Assembly: GCA_002084865.1 (NCBI GenBank)
Contig: NBMG01000004.1
Location: 1-17,419 of the forward strand
DNA from: Candidatus Atribacteria bacterium 4572_76
GTDB taxonomy: Bacteria > Atribacterota > Phoenicimicrobiia > Phoenicimicrobiales > Phoenicimicrobiaceae
DNA: 17,419 nucleotides
Direction: 5' to 3'
In this document: one piece after another, positions 1-6,706 of the stretch
How the letters are laid out: each line of letters begins with the position of its first letter
Position numbering within the stretch: position 1 is the first letter of the stretch
Notes under the pieces: model-generated
The model's database searches: none
What the model saw: the letters and a program-made list of their open reading frames with translations, nothing else
Told to the model about the DNA's origin: nothing
Position numbers and translations under genes: made by a program

Positions 1-5
1 TCCAT
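1..5 (-). CDS. Start of a gene lying off the left edge
   Basis: Only the start codon (ATG, complement of 3-5) and two further bases are inside the window, so the product cannot be named. The start is supported by a Shine-Dalgarno AGGAGA at 14-19, eight bases upstream, and by a well-formed promoter and operator just beyond it. The tight operator next to the start suggests a self-regulated gene, for example a transcription factor leading its own operon; that is inference. Confidence 0.45.
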
Positions 6-19
6 CCTTAAAATCTCCT

Positions 20-37
20 GTATACATTTTTGTATAC
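20..37. promoter_or_regulatory. Palindromic operator GTATACA-N4-TGTATAC
   Basis: A perfect 7-base inverted repeat (20-26 and 31-37) with a TTTT centre lies between the -10 box and the Shine-Dalgarno of the left-edge gene, so a bound repressor would block initiation or clearance. GTATAC half-sites are typical of GntR-family regulators. The family assignment is inference; the palindrome is directly seen. Confidence 0.5.
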
Positions 38-41
38 ACGT

Positions 42-70
42 AATATAGCATAATTTTTTTACAATAGCAA
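42..70 (-). promoter_or_regulatory. Promoter of the left-edge gene
   Basis: Reading leftwards there is a -35 box TTGCTA (65-70), a 17-base spacer and a -10 box TATATT (42-47). The predicted transcript start falls near 35, inside the palindrome at 20-37, and the start codon follows at 5. The geometry is that of a housekeeping sigma promoter. Confidence 0.6.
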
Positions 71-77
71 ATTTTTT

Positions 78-386
78 ATTCGTATCTCTTGAAGGGTAGC
101 GTGGAGCGTTTAGTGTAAATCGTAGAGGTTACGGTGATGAGTAATGAGTAATTGGTGAGAAGTTACGAGTTTGAAAAGAGAAACAGTGGTATATTACTCA
201 AGGTGTAAAGCTAAAAGCGCAAAACTAAATTTATATCTAGTGTCTAGTTAGCTAGTTAAGGAATTAATACAAGGATAGAGTAGATCTACGGCGTGCTGTG
301 TCTTCTTGTGTTTTACATACAGTATACTACTCTCGAATCTGCTTTTCTTAACGCTATACTCGATACGCAATATGCAATACGAATTA
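78..386. repeat. Composite spacer A, inverted ends, abuts mnmA remnant
   Basis: This gene-free stretch is made of short words that recur in other spacers of the window. They are attcgtatctc (78-88), a gcgtttagtgtaaatcg word (105-121), a gtaatgagtaattggtgag word (134-170), ctaaaagcgcaaaactaaat (211-230), then the first two in reverse orientation (350-384, ending atacgaatta). The outermost words are inverted copies, attcgtat at 78-85 and atacgaat at 377-384. The right end touches the stop codon of the mnmA fragment. I see no convincing gene in it; a short unexplained middle part (230-345) matches none of the words. Confidence 0.6.
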
Positions 387-1151
387 CTATCCTTCACCAT
401 AAGGAGAAATAATTGCCGAAGATTTTTTACTATTATATCTTATCTTTACCTCTGCCTTTATAGAATCTGAAATTTTATCGCCGGAAATAAAATTTAAGTC
501 CTTTGCTGATAATTTATCCTTATAAAGATCTTTATCATCGCCCAGAGTAATGGTATTTTGGCGGGGATTTATTTCAATTACATACCTACGCTTATTCAAG
601 GATACTCCCAATCCTTTTCTCTGGCCAATAGTATAAAAAGGAATACCTTGATGCTCTCCTAATATTTTTGCTTCTTTATCTATAAACTTGCCAGGTTTGA
701 TAGTATCTTGAATATGTTGATATAAAAACTTTCTATAATTATCATCCCGGATAAAACATATTTCCTGACTCTCTTTTTCTTTATAATTTTTTAATCCATA
801 TTTTTTTGCTAATTCTCTGGTCTGACTTTTCTTAAATTTGCCCAAGGGAAATAAAACATAAGGTAAAATATTCCGGTTTAATCTATAAAGAAAATAAGAT
901 TGGTCTTTGTTTTCATCTACTCCTCTCTTAAGTAAAAATTTCCTGTTCTTCTGGTCATATTCATTGATAGCATAATGGCCGGTAGCAAGATAATCTGCTC
1001 CTAAAGATTTTGCTTTCTCCAATAATAATCCGAATTTTATTTTCAGATTACAGACTACACAAGGATTGGGGGTTCGGCCTGTGAGATATTCTTGGCAGAA
1101 ATAGTCTATAACTATATTTTTAAATTCTTTGGTAAAATCCAGAACGTGCCA
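387..1151 (-). pseudogene. mnmA: tRNA-uridine 2-sulfurtransferase MnmA, both ends lost
   Basis: MnmA thiolates U34 of Lys, Glu and Gln tRNAs. The open frame runs from 1151, just after an in-frame TAA at 1152-1154, to 387, about 254 residues against the usual 350-370. It opens inside the protein at WHVLDF. It keeps the first catalytic Cys in GRTPNPC (around 1070), the motif IKFG, GADYLATGHYA, the second Cys in SQEICFI, and the GQRKGLG segment. The N-terminal PP-loop (SGGVDSS) and about 70 residues are missing. The C-terminus stops at SPYGEG, roughly 40 residues short of the usual end, where spacer A begins. The only start-like codon, a TTG at 1022, lies after the catalytic Cys. Without the ATP site this cannot be an active MnmA. 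Its 5' part overlaps the 3' end of the upstream ThiI-like gene in another frame, which marks a deletion junction near 1150-1160 (or an assembly error). Confidence 0.8.
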
Positions 1152-2002
1152 TTATCGATCAGTTCGTTATTTATTTTAAACCCTCTTTTTAACAAAGAAA
1201 CCGGGCCTTTTAAATTTTTAGCTTTAAAAAGAAAATCTCCCTCTTGAAAAAAATTTTGTAGTTGCTCATTTTCTTCTTTATTTCTTCCTACTACCAATTT
1301 GATATCTTTGCTTAGTCTGAAGTGTCGGCCTAATTTTAGCAGTTCTATCTCTTCTATAGAAAAACTTTCCTGAGTAAAAAATAAATCTCTTAATCTTTTA
1401 GAAAAAGCCGGCTCAGTTAATTTGCAACCTCCAGCCGGTGAAGGATAATCCTTTATCCCCATCTTAGCAGCTAACTCCATCTGTCTTTTTCTCGAGCGGC
1501 CAGAAATATCCAACAATTTATTTCTGTCCACCAACCCCTCTTTTTCGGGAATAGTCTCCGCTAATAATAAGGCAGATAATGGACGAAGAATTCTGCCTTT
1601 AAACCCTGATTCTCTTTCAATTATGTTTAAGCTATTTCTGTTCTGAGACATCGGCCTTTCTCCTAAAACTTCACCACTTAAAATAAAAGAAGCTCCTATC
1701 TTGTTCATATATTCTCCCGCCTTTTTGAACATAAGGGCATGACAGTCTATACAGGGATTCATATTCTTTCCCAACCCATACTTGGGTTTTTTTAAAATCT
1801 TTAGAAGCTCTTCGGTAATATCTATTATCTCTAAATTTATATTTAGATCCTTTGCTATTGCGAAGGCTTCATTCAAACCAAAGAAAGGAGTCTTAAAATT
1901 AATCCCTTTTACTTCTATCCCCTGTTCCCGGATAAGTTTTACCGCTAAAATACTATCTAAACCTCCGGAGAACAAAGCTACCGCTTTTATCTTATCTTTC
2001 AT
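1112..2002 (-). CDS. ThiI-like PP-loop ATPase, tRNA thiolation family
   Basis: The 296-residue protein starts with a PP-loop ATP-pyrophosphatase motif SGGLDS (12-17). It then has NPCIDCHALM near 82-91, GEVLGERPMSQ, a GRILRPLSA segment, SGRSRKRQ and YPSPAGGCKLT. These are hallmarks of a family commonly annotated as ThiI-like 4-thiouridine synthase, followed by an NFACT-R/DUF814-like C-terminal part (GRHFRLS, VVGRNKEEN, GPVSLLKRG). ThiI-type enzymes activate uridine with ATP and add sulfur; the exact substrate here is not proven. The start overlaps the Rrf2 gene by 11 bases, with a GAAGGA ribosome site inside it. The tail after GPVSLLKRG looks shortened by about 50 residues: the last 13 codons (IDNGTFWILPKNLKI region) run out of frame over mnmA sequence, so the native C-terminus was probably lost in the same deletion that beheaded mnmA. 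Confidence 0.75.
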   Translation of the reverse strand: MKDKIKAVALFSGGLDSILAVKLIREQGIEVKGINFKTPFFGLNEAFAIAKDLNINLEIIDITEELLKILKKPKYGLGKNMNPCIDCHALMFKKAGEYMNKIGASFILSGEVLGERPMSQNRNSLNIIERESGFKGRILRPLSALLLAETIPEKEGLVDRNKLLDISGRSRKRQMELAAKMGIKDYPSPAGGCKLTEPAFSKRLRDLFFTQESFSIEEIELLKLGRHFRLSKDIKLVVGRNKEENEQLQNFFQEGDFLFKAKNLKGPVSLLKRGFKINNELIDNGTFWILPKNLKI

Positions 2003-2459
2003 ATTTTTGTCCTTCTTTTATTCTTTGGGCTATTTTACATAAATCTTTCAAAGAAGCAGCATCTAAGATTTTGTTTATCTGTTGGGTTACCTCCTCTAAT
2101 AACTCCCTGATGGCACAATCTTCTATTTTTTTACATTTCTTTGGGCTATTCTTATTAATTTTTTTACCAATTAAAATACAATCAACTAACACTATCGGCC
2201 CCTCAACTGCTCTAATTATATCGCCGGCATTGATTTTCTCTGCTTCTTTGGCCAATAAATACCCTCCACCTGCTCCCCTGGTACTCTTTACTAAATTTGC
2301 TTTCTTCAACTTATTAAACAACTGTTCCAAATATTGCAAAGAAATCTCTTGCCTTAAAGAAATATCTCTTAAAGAAATCGGCTTTAAATTATTATATTGA
2401 ATTTGAGCTAAATCTATCATAGCCCGAAGCGCGTACCGCCCCCGTGTAGATAATTTCAT
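1992..2459 (-). CDS. Rrf2-family regulator with three-cysteine cluster motif
   Basis: The 155-residue protein starts MKLSTRGRYALRAM, the classic Rrf2/IscR N-terminus. A winged helix follows, with recognition segment SLQYLEQLFNKLKKANLV (40-57) and the wing RGAGGGYLLA (61-70). Cysteines 94, 109 and 115 sit where IscR-type proteins bind a [2Fe-2S] cluster, so it may sense Fe-S or sulfur status. A CymR-like cysteine regulator is the alternative. It heads the operon with the ThiI-like gene and mnmA, which fits control of sulfur transfer. A ribosome site AAGGAG lies 9 bases before the ATG. The nearest strong promoter is about 440 bases upstream (2898-2926), with repetitive spacer in between. Confidence 0.85.
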   Translation of the reverse strand: MKLSTRGRYALRAMIDLAQIQYNNLKPISLRDISLRQEISLQYLEQLFNKLKKANLVKSTRGAGGGYLLAKEAEKINAGDIIRAVEGPIVLVDCILIGKKINKNSPKKCKKIEDCAIRELLEEVTQQINKILDAASLKDLCKIAQRIKEGQKYER

Positions 2460-2504
2460 TGGTCTTTCTCCTTTTTAAATAATGGTTAGTTAGTTACCCA
2501 TATA

Positions 2505-2606
2505 AGTAGTCGTTAGTATTTAGTGAATAGTATTTAGTAATAAAACGAAAAGTGAAAAGCGCAAAACTAAATTCGTATCTCATATCTAGCATCTCGTATC
2601 TCGTGA
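2505..2606. repeat. Composite spacer B, first part
   Basis: Three of the window's recurring words lie in series: agtcgttagtatttagtgaatag (2507-2529), gaaaagcgcaaaactaaa (2554-2571) and attcgtatctcatatctag...ctcgtatctcgtg (2571-2606). A gtaatatgtaatatg run follows and then the hairpin element at 2632. It lies in the presumed leader between the 2898-2926 promoter and the Rrf2 gene. No reading frame is evident. Confidence 0.55.
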
Positions 2607-2631
2607 AGTAATAAGTAATATGTAATATGTT

Positions 2632-2680
2632 GTAGGGGCTTGATTTATCAAACCCCTTCGGGTCGAATAAATTCTACCCC
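2632..2680. repeat. Paired-hairpin element, copy 1
   Basis: Two adjacent stem-loops. The first is GGGGCTTGAT / ATCAAACCCC (2635-2644 and 2647-2656, one mismatch). The second is GGGTCGAAT / ATTCTACCC (2660-2668 and 2671-2679, one mismatch). Each has a two-base centre, and the pair is bracketed by gtagggg and ctacccc. Related copies lie at 10522-10574 and 16560-16608, with a divergent one at 3750-3795. It resembles REP/BIME-type palindromic repeats. Confidence 0.7.
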
Positions 2681-2714
2681 TATATTAGATTTATGGAAAT
2701 AACATAAAACACGA

Positions 2715-2803
2715 GTTTTGAATTATGGTTTTTCGCTTGTAGTTTTAAGTTTTTAACTTAATAAAGAGAGATTGCCGCGCTCTAATAAATCAGGGCGATG
2801 ACC
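2715..2803. repeat. Composite spacer B, second part, with decayed palindrome
   Basis: 2715-2755 is the reverse-orientation word ttgaattatggtttttcgct...ttttaag, also found at 13926-13966. 2768-2803 reads gagattgccgcgctc...gggcgatgacc. It resembles a degenerate member of the widespread palindromic repeats that end in ...GCGGCAATCTC and GTCATTGCG; that link is from memory. No coding potential is seen from 2460 to 3169 other than overlap with neighbouring genes. Confidence 0.4.
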
Positions 2804-2897
2804 ATCATATACATATAACGACTAACTTAACTAGATAATTAACATTAAATGGTAAATTTACGAATAATTCCCATCATTAAACTAACTTTACTAAGAA

Positions 2898-2926
2898 ATT
2901 ATATTATTTATGACCATTTTTGTCAA
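2898..2926 (-). promoter_or_regulatory. Consensus promoter TTGACA-17-TATAAT
   Basis: On the minus strand a perfect -35 (2921-2926), a 17-base spacer and a perfect -10 (2898-2903) are present. The first downstream gene is the Rrf2 regulator, about 440 bases away. Just after the -10, ACTAACTTTACTAA (2881-2894) and ACTAACTTAACTAG (2821-2834) occur exactly 60 bases apart and could be regulator sites. The promoter is clear; its target and the sites are inference. Confidence 0.65.
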
Positions 2927-3073
2927 CTTTCTCCCCACTAAAGTTTACACTAACCTACGCACTTTCTCCTTAGTAATCTCCCTAAAGCTAACACCTCTCT
3001 ATGCCCTTTTAGTTAATTATGTTTTACTTAGTTAGATGGGCACTACAGAAAACCACATTTTTTCTGATTTAAT

Positions 3074-3102
3074 TTTAAAAACTTTAAACAATGCTCTATA
3101 AT
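3074..3102 (+). promoter_or_regulatory. Possible promoter of the dead glucosidase gene
   Basis: TATAAT at 3097-3102 lies 17 bases after a weak -35 (TTTAAA, 3074-3079), about 70 bases before the pseudogene start codon. It is probably a relic of the original gene's promoter. The -35 matches consensus at only four of six bases. Confidence 0.35.
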
Positions 3103-3169
3103 GTTTTTTATAAGACTAAAATTCATTCTATATAATTCGCCAATTTTTTAGAAGAGGCAGGAGTATAAA

Positions 3170-3680
3170 ATGGAACAAAAGTGGTGGAAAGAAGCGGTAA
3201 TGTATTAAATCTATCCTGGAAGTTTTAAGGATAGTAATGGAGATGGCATCGGAGACCTACCGGGAATTATTTAAAAATTGGATTATTTAGAAGACTTGGG
3301 GATAAATGCTATCCGGTAATGCCGGTCTATAAATCTCCCAATGATGATAATGGTTATGATATCAGTAATTATCAGGATATTATGAACAAAAAAGTACTTT
3401 CGAAATATGACATTATGACTGTAGGAGAAACTCCCGGAACTCCCCCTCAAAATCGCAACCAAATATGTTAATCGGGATAGACATGAACTTAATATGGTCT
3501 TTCATTTGGAAGTGATGGAAATTGAACATGACCCAATAAATAAATGAAAGCCAAAAGAATGGAAATTGAAGCCTTTTTATGAATAATCATGACCAACCAC
3601 GAATGGTTTCCCGATTCGGTGATGATAAGAAATAGCGTATAGAATCAGCCAAAATGTTAGCTACTCTCTTACATACTCTT
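3170..3680 (+). pseudogene. GH13 alpha-glucosidase (oligo-1,6-glucosidase type) remnant
   Basis: Translation from the ATG at 3170 gives MEQKWWKEAVMY-stop-IYPGSFKDSNGDGIGDLPGII-stop-KLDYLEDLGINAI. Shifted frames then give VYKSPNDDNGYDISNYQDIM, VLSKYDIMTVGETPG, YVNRDRHELNMVFHLEVMEI and NNHDQPRMVSRFGDD...IESAKMLATLLHTL. These are the ordered landmarks of oligo-1,6-glucosidase / alpha-glucosidase, an intact enzyme of about 550 residues. There are at least four in-frame stops, several frameshifts and two large internal deletions (after QDIM, and between the PKEW and NNHD segments). The homology ends abruptly at 3680 and spacer words (tagtctttagtcgttag) begin at 3683. A ribosome site (AGGCAGGAG, about 3154-3163) still precedes the ATG. 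It is the only plus-strand gene and is clearly non-functional. Confidence 0.85.
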
Positions 3681-3795
3681 CATAGTCTTTAGTCGTTAGT
3701 TCAAAATTCTTAACTTTTTTCGTATAAGGTATTGCTTTTAAAGCAGGAAGCGGATTTATCCGACCCGTTTTCATTGCGGGTTCGATGAATCGAAC
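3681..3795. repeat. Composite spacer C with divergent hairpin element
   Basis: Spacer words tagtcgttag and ttcaaaattcttaacttttttcgtat (3687-3724) are followed by palindromic units. These are CGGAT / ATCCG around 3751-3762, CCCG / CGGG around 3764-3780, and TTCGAT / ATCGAA at 3781-3794. The hairpin cores differ in sequence from the other copies but keep the same two-base-centre design. It joins the end of the GH13 remnant to the ferredoxin terminator. Confidence 0.5.
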
Positions 3796-3803
3796 GGTAA
3801 AAT

Positions 3804-3837
3804 AAAAAGGAGCAGATTAGTTAATCTGCTCCTTTTT
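3804..3837 (-). terminator. Intrinsic terminator of the ferredoxin gene
   Basis: A perfect 16-base inverted repeat (3804-3819 and 3822-3837) contains the core GGAGCAGATTA and is flanked by A/T runs on both sides. On the minus strand it ends in TTTTTATTTT, about 30 bases after the ferredoxin stop. The symmetry would let it stop transcription in both directions. Confidence 0.85.
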
Positions 3838-3867
3838 ATTTATATTTTTTATTTTCCTTTTCTTATC

Positions 3868-4053
3868 TTACTCGCAAGTTATGGCTTCCACCGGACAACC
3901 ATCGGCAGCCTCTTTGCATGATTCAATCAAATCATCTGGTACCTTGTTAACCTTTACTACCGCTACATCATCCTTTATTTCAAATACTTCAGGACAGGTA
4001 TCTTCACATAATCCACACCCGGTACACAAATCTTTATCAACTATAGCCTTCAT
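3868..4053 (-). CDS. Ferredoxin with a single [4Fe-4S] cluster
   Basis: This is a 61-residue cytoplasmic low-potential electron carrier. C10, C13, C16 (CTGCGLC) and C53 (GCP) are the expected cluster ligands. C20 and C46 sit where Thermotoga/Desulfovibrio-type one-cluster ferredoxins form a disulfide. The acidic middle (EIKDDVAVV) replaces a second cluster motif. A strong ribosome site GGAGG lies 10 bases before the ATG, a promoter candidate lies at 4228-4256 and a terminator follows the stop, so it looks monocistronic. It could feed electrons to tungsten enzymes such as aldehyde:ferredoxin oxidoreductase, but no such enzyme is in the window. Confidence 0.93.
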   Translation of the reverse strand: MKAIVDKDLCTGCGLCEDTCPEVFEIKDDVAVVKVNKVPDDLIESCKEAADGCPVEAITCE

Positions 4054-4227
4054 TTTACATTTTCCTCCTTCTATTATAATTACCGATTTTAAAAATTATT
4101 AAGTAATTAAGTTTAAATTCAACACTACTTTAATTTTTATTTTCTTTCTAATTATCGAACAAGAATTTCTTAATTATTTTATCAGATAATTCTTCTTATT
4201 AAAAGAAAAATTATTTACAGCATTAAA

Positions 4228-4256
4228 AGCATACCTTAAAAAAAGATAAATTTCAA
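4228..4256 (-). promoter_or_regulatory. Promoter candidate for the ferredoxin gene
   Basis: TTGAAA (4251-4256), a 17-base spacer and TATGCT (4228-4233) lie on the minus strand between rnz and the ferredoxin. The transcript would carry a leader of about 165 bases that is very AT-rich and shows no clear fold. A TATAAT closer to the gene (about 4072-4077) is an alternative but lacks a good -35. Confidence 0.45.
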
Positions 4257-4293
4257 GTTTTTTAACAACTTTTTTATAGTCCCTCAATAACCC

Positions 4294-5241
4294 TTATATC
4301 TCGTATTCCATAAAATCCTCTGCTAAAATAGTTTCGGGAAATACGCTCTGGGCCTCAACAAGTAAATCGCTCTCGGTTATTGCCGACTTATTAGTATTTG
4401 AGTTATATCGTGGACTAATGTGAGTTAGTATCAATTGTTTAACCTGAGCTTCTTTAGCAACCCTGGCAGCTATTGTGGTAGTCGAATGAAAATTCCTTTT
4501 AGCCAGGTCTTCTTCCTGTTGGGAAAAAGTTGTTTCATGAATTAGAAGATCGGCACCTTTAGCCAGATGCAATAAATTTTCACAATAGGCAGTATCACCA
4601 CAAAAGACTACCTTCCTCCCTTTTCTAATTTCGCTTACAAAATCCTTACCCTGAAAGATTCTTCCATTGGGCAATTCAACTGTTTCACCCTCTTTTAGGG
4701 TACGATAAATTGGACCAGGAGGGATATTCAATCGGCGGGCTTTATCTACTAAAAAATGACTCCTATCTTTTTTTTCTTCGACAGAATAAGCATAAGCTTT
4801 AATATTATGATTCACTTCTGTGTATCGAGCTATATACTCCTCATCTTCCCAGATGACTCCTGCTGATAAATTTGGTGGAATAATTTTTATCTCAATTTCA
4901 TAAGGGATATAGGTTTTGGTTATATTTAGGGTTTCTTTTAAATATTTATCAAGTCCTTCGGGTCCAAATATTTGAACTTTTTGCTGATTTTTTCCGCCCC
5001 TTAAACCCCGGGAAGCTAATAGACCAGGGAGTCCAAATAGATGATCCCCGTGTAAATGAGAAATAAATATCTTCTCTAATTTAGATACCTTTAGAGATGT
5101 TTTCTGAATCTGCTGCTGAGTGCCTTCTCCGCAATCCCATAACCATAGTTTATTTTTATTAGTAAAAACAAGAGCAATAGAAGATACATTACGTTTCAAA
5201 GTAGGCATGCCCGAACTGGTACCTAAAAATATAACTTTCAT
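4294..5241 (-). CDS. rnz: Ribonuclease Z, tRNA 3'-end endonuclease
   Basis: The 315-residue metallo-beta-lactamase-fold enzyme cuts the 3' trailer from tRNA precursors. The zinc ligands are visible: H62, H64, D66 and H67 in SHLHGDHLFGLPGLL, H145 in EVNHN, D216 in FCGDTA and H274 in LTHISPRY. The tRNA-gripping exosite arm lies around 171-185 (LNIPPGPIYRTLKEG). Length is normal for the short bacterial form. It is the last gene of the minus-strand Mo/W run, six bases after mogA, so it is probably co-transcribed though not functionally linked. No clear hairpin terminator follows; the 240-base gap to the ferredoxin is simply AT-rich. Confidence 0.95.
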   Translation of the reverse strand: MKVIFLGTSSGMPTLKRNVSSIALVFTNKNKLWLWDCGEGTQQQIQKTSLKVSKLEKIFISHLHGDHLFGLPGLLASRGLRGGKNQQKVQIFGPEGLDKYLKETLNITKTYIPYEIEIKIIPPNLSAGVIWEDEEYIARYTEVNHNIKAYAYSVEEKKDRSHFLVDKARRLNIPPGPIYRTLKEGETVELPNGRIFQGKDFVSEIRKGRKVVFCGDTAYCENLLHLAKGADLLIHETTFSQQEEDLAKRNFHSTTTIAARVAKEAQVKQLILTHISPRYNSNTNKSAITESDLLVEAQSVFPETILAEDFMEYEI

Positions 5242-5247
5242 TAATTT

Positions 5248-5754
5248 TCACCTAATTTCTTCATCATTTCTTCCGCACTCAGTAGCTTGACCTTTTAGAA
5301 TCTCTATACCGTGCGGTAACGCCTCTAATATTGTTTCTAAGGATTCTCTTACTCCTTTAGGGCTGCCGGGTAAATTTATAATCAAACTTTCTTTTCTAAT
5401 CCCTGCCACCCCTCGAGATAATATCGCTCGGTCGGTCTTCTTAAAACTTTCGCTCCTTATAATTTCACTAATCCCCGGAACTTCTTTTTCTATTACTTCT
5501 AAGGTAGCATCAGGAGTAACATCTCTTTTGGCTAAACCCGTTCCTCCGGTAGTTAAGATTAAATCGAGATGTAATTCATCAACTGTCTTTATCAACTCTT
5601 CTTGAATAATATCCTTTTCATCGGGGATAATTTTATAATATTTAACTTCCCCATTAATCTTCTTGGCTACTTCTTTAATTACTTTCCCACTTAGATCTTC
5701 TCTCTCTCCTTGCGAGCCTTTATCACTTATGGTTAAAATTCCTACTTTAATCAT
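5248..5754 (-). CDS. mogA: Molybdopterin adenylyltransferase (MogA/MoaB family)
   Basis: The 168-residue protein adenylates molybdopterin with ATP, making the substrate for MoeA-catalysed metal insertion. The family signature TTGGTG is at 68-73, followed by DVTPDAT (78-84) with the key Asp residues, and NLPGSPKG at 127-134 in the binding loop. The start codon overlaps the upstream MOSC gene by four bases, which implies translational coupling. MogA and MoaB cannot be told apart securely by eye; the order and length fit the MogA role. Confidence 0.9.
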   Translation of the reverse strand: MIKVGILTISDKGSQGEREDLSGKVIKEVAKKINGEVKYYKIIPDEKDIIQEELIKTVDELHLDLILTTGGTGLAKRDVTPDATLEVIEKEVPGISEIIRSESFKKTDRAILSRGVAGIRKESLIINLPGSPKGVRESLETILEALPHGIEILKGQATECGRNDEEIR

Positions 5755-6203
5755 TCGGAAACCACCTCAATTTCATCACCGGCTTTTACTTTTCCGCCCT
5801 CTAAAACGCGAGCAAAAACTCCTTCTTTAGTCATTATAGAACTTACTGTTTTGCCATTAATTTCCAAAAAATAGCTATCTTTCTTCCCTATTTGTGTTAT
5901 CTCTAATAAAACATTCTCTCCGACCTTTAGCTTAGTCCCTATAGGAAGTTTATATAAAATTATCCCTTCTACATCTAAATTCTCATAGAGTTCACCAAAA
6001 TTTACTGTTACACCTTGGTCTTGCATCTTATTCATACTATCAAGAGCTAAAAGACTAATCTGTTTATGGTATTTACCGGCATGGGCATCACCTTCTAAAC
6101 CCCAATCTTTAATAATTAATCCCTCTTTCATTGGTATCTTTTTCTCTTTTTTAACTTTTCCACAACAAACGGCTAATATTTTACCTTTCAGTTTTCTTCC
6201 CAT
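5751..6203 (-). CDS. MOSC-domain protein lacking the conserved cysteines
   Basis: This 150-residue stand-alone MOSC domain (KILAVCCGK, GLEGDAHAGKYHKQISLL, GELYENL, GVFARVLEGG) is related to molybdenum cofactor sulfurase C-terminal domains. It is a clear paralogue of the MOSC gene at 6864-7310 and aligns with it without gaps over almost its whole length. However, the Cys/His set C109, H110, H111, C113 and C122 of that paralogue is D, S, Y, L and S here. It therefore cannot carry sulfur at those positions and may instead bind the cofactor or act as a carrier. An RBS (GGGAGA) lies inside the moaC tail and its stop overlaps the mogA start. Confidence 0.88.
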   Translation of the reverse strand: MGRKLKGKILAVCCGKVKKEKKIPMKEGLIIKDWGLEGDAHAGKYHKQISLLALDSMNKMQDQGVTVNFGELYENLDVEGIILYKLPIGTKLKVGENVLLEITQIGKKDSYFLEINGKTVSSIMTKEGVFARVLEGGKVKAGDEIEVVSE

Positions 6204-6208
6204 TATCT

Positions 6209-6706
6209 TTATTCTCCCATTTTTGATTTGCCCTGATAATGTCCACTTTGCCCTCCAGATTTTTCTACTAAATGTATATCTTGAATAGTCATTCCTCTAT
6301 CCACTGCTTTACACATATCATAAATAGTAAGAGCAGCAACAGATACGGCAGTTAAAGGTTCCATCTCTACTCCAGTTTTCCCTACAGTCTTTACCTGAGA
6401 TTGAATAATAATTTTGTTTTTTTCTTCATCAATTTTAAAATTAATATCAATACTGGTCAATAATAGAGGATGGCACATAGGGATAATTTCACTAGTCTTT
6501 TTGGCAGCCATAATACCAGCAACTTGAGCTACTCCTAAAACATCACCCTTGAAAATTTCTTTTTCTTTAATCATTTTTAAGGTAGAAGGTTGCATTATTA
6601 TTTCTCCTTCAGCGATAGCTATTCTCAGAGTATCATTTTTTCCTCCTACATCTACCATACGCGCTCTACCTTCTTTATTAAAATGAGTTAATTTTTGTTT
6701 TTTCAT
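6209..6706 (-). CDS. moaC: Cyclic pyranopterin monophosphate synthase MoaC
   Basis: The 165-residue protein converts the MoaA product (3',8-cyclo-7,8-dihydro-GTP) to cyclic pyranopterin monophosphate. The landmarks are all present: MVDVGGKNDT (17-26), IPMCHPL (75-81), GVEMEPLTAV (112-121), the catalytic DMCKAVD (130-136, with D130 and K133) and EKSGGQSGHY (148-157). The ribosome site GGAGGT about 20 bases upstream lies in a copy of the moaA tail (6707-6756), although its spacing to the ATG is long. Five bases separate it from the next MOSC gene. Confidence 0.96.
   Translation of the reverse strand: MKKQKLTHFNKEGRARMVDVGGKNDTLRIAIAEGEIIMQPSTLKMIKEKEIFKGDVLGVAQVAGIMAAKKTSEIIPMCHPLLLTSIDINFKIDEEKNKIIIQSQVKTVGKTGVEMEPLTAVSVAALTIYDMCKAVDRGMTIQDIHLVEKSGGQSGHYQGKSKMGE

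Noticed and set aside
1782..2042. Plus-strand hydrophobic frame of 86 residues
   Set aside because: It is the reverse complement of the ThiI-like and Rrf2 genes and looks hydrophobic only because those are AT-rich.
2481..2500. Rrf2 autoregulatory operator GGTTAGTTAGTTACC at 2484-2498
   Set aside because: The inverted repeat has two mismatches per arm and matches no known Rrf2 site, so it is too weak to annotate.
3170..3680. Recoded stop codons (selenocysteine or reassigned code) in the glucosidase
   Set aside because: TAA, TGA and TAG all occur together with frameshifts and deletions, and neighbouring genes use all stops normally, so decay explains it.
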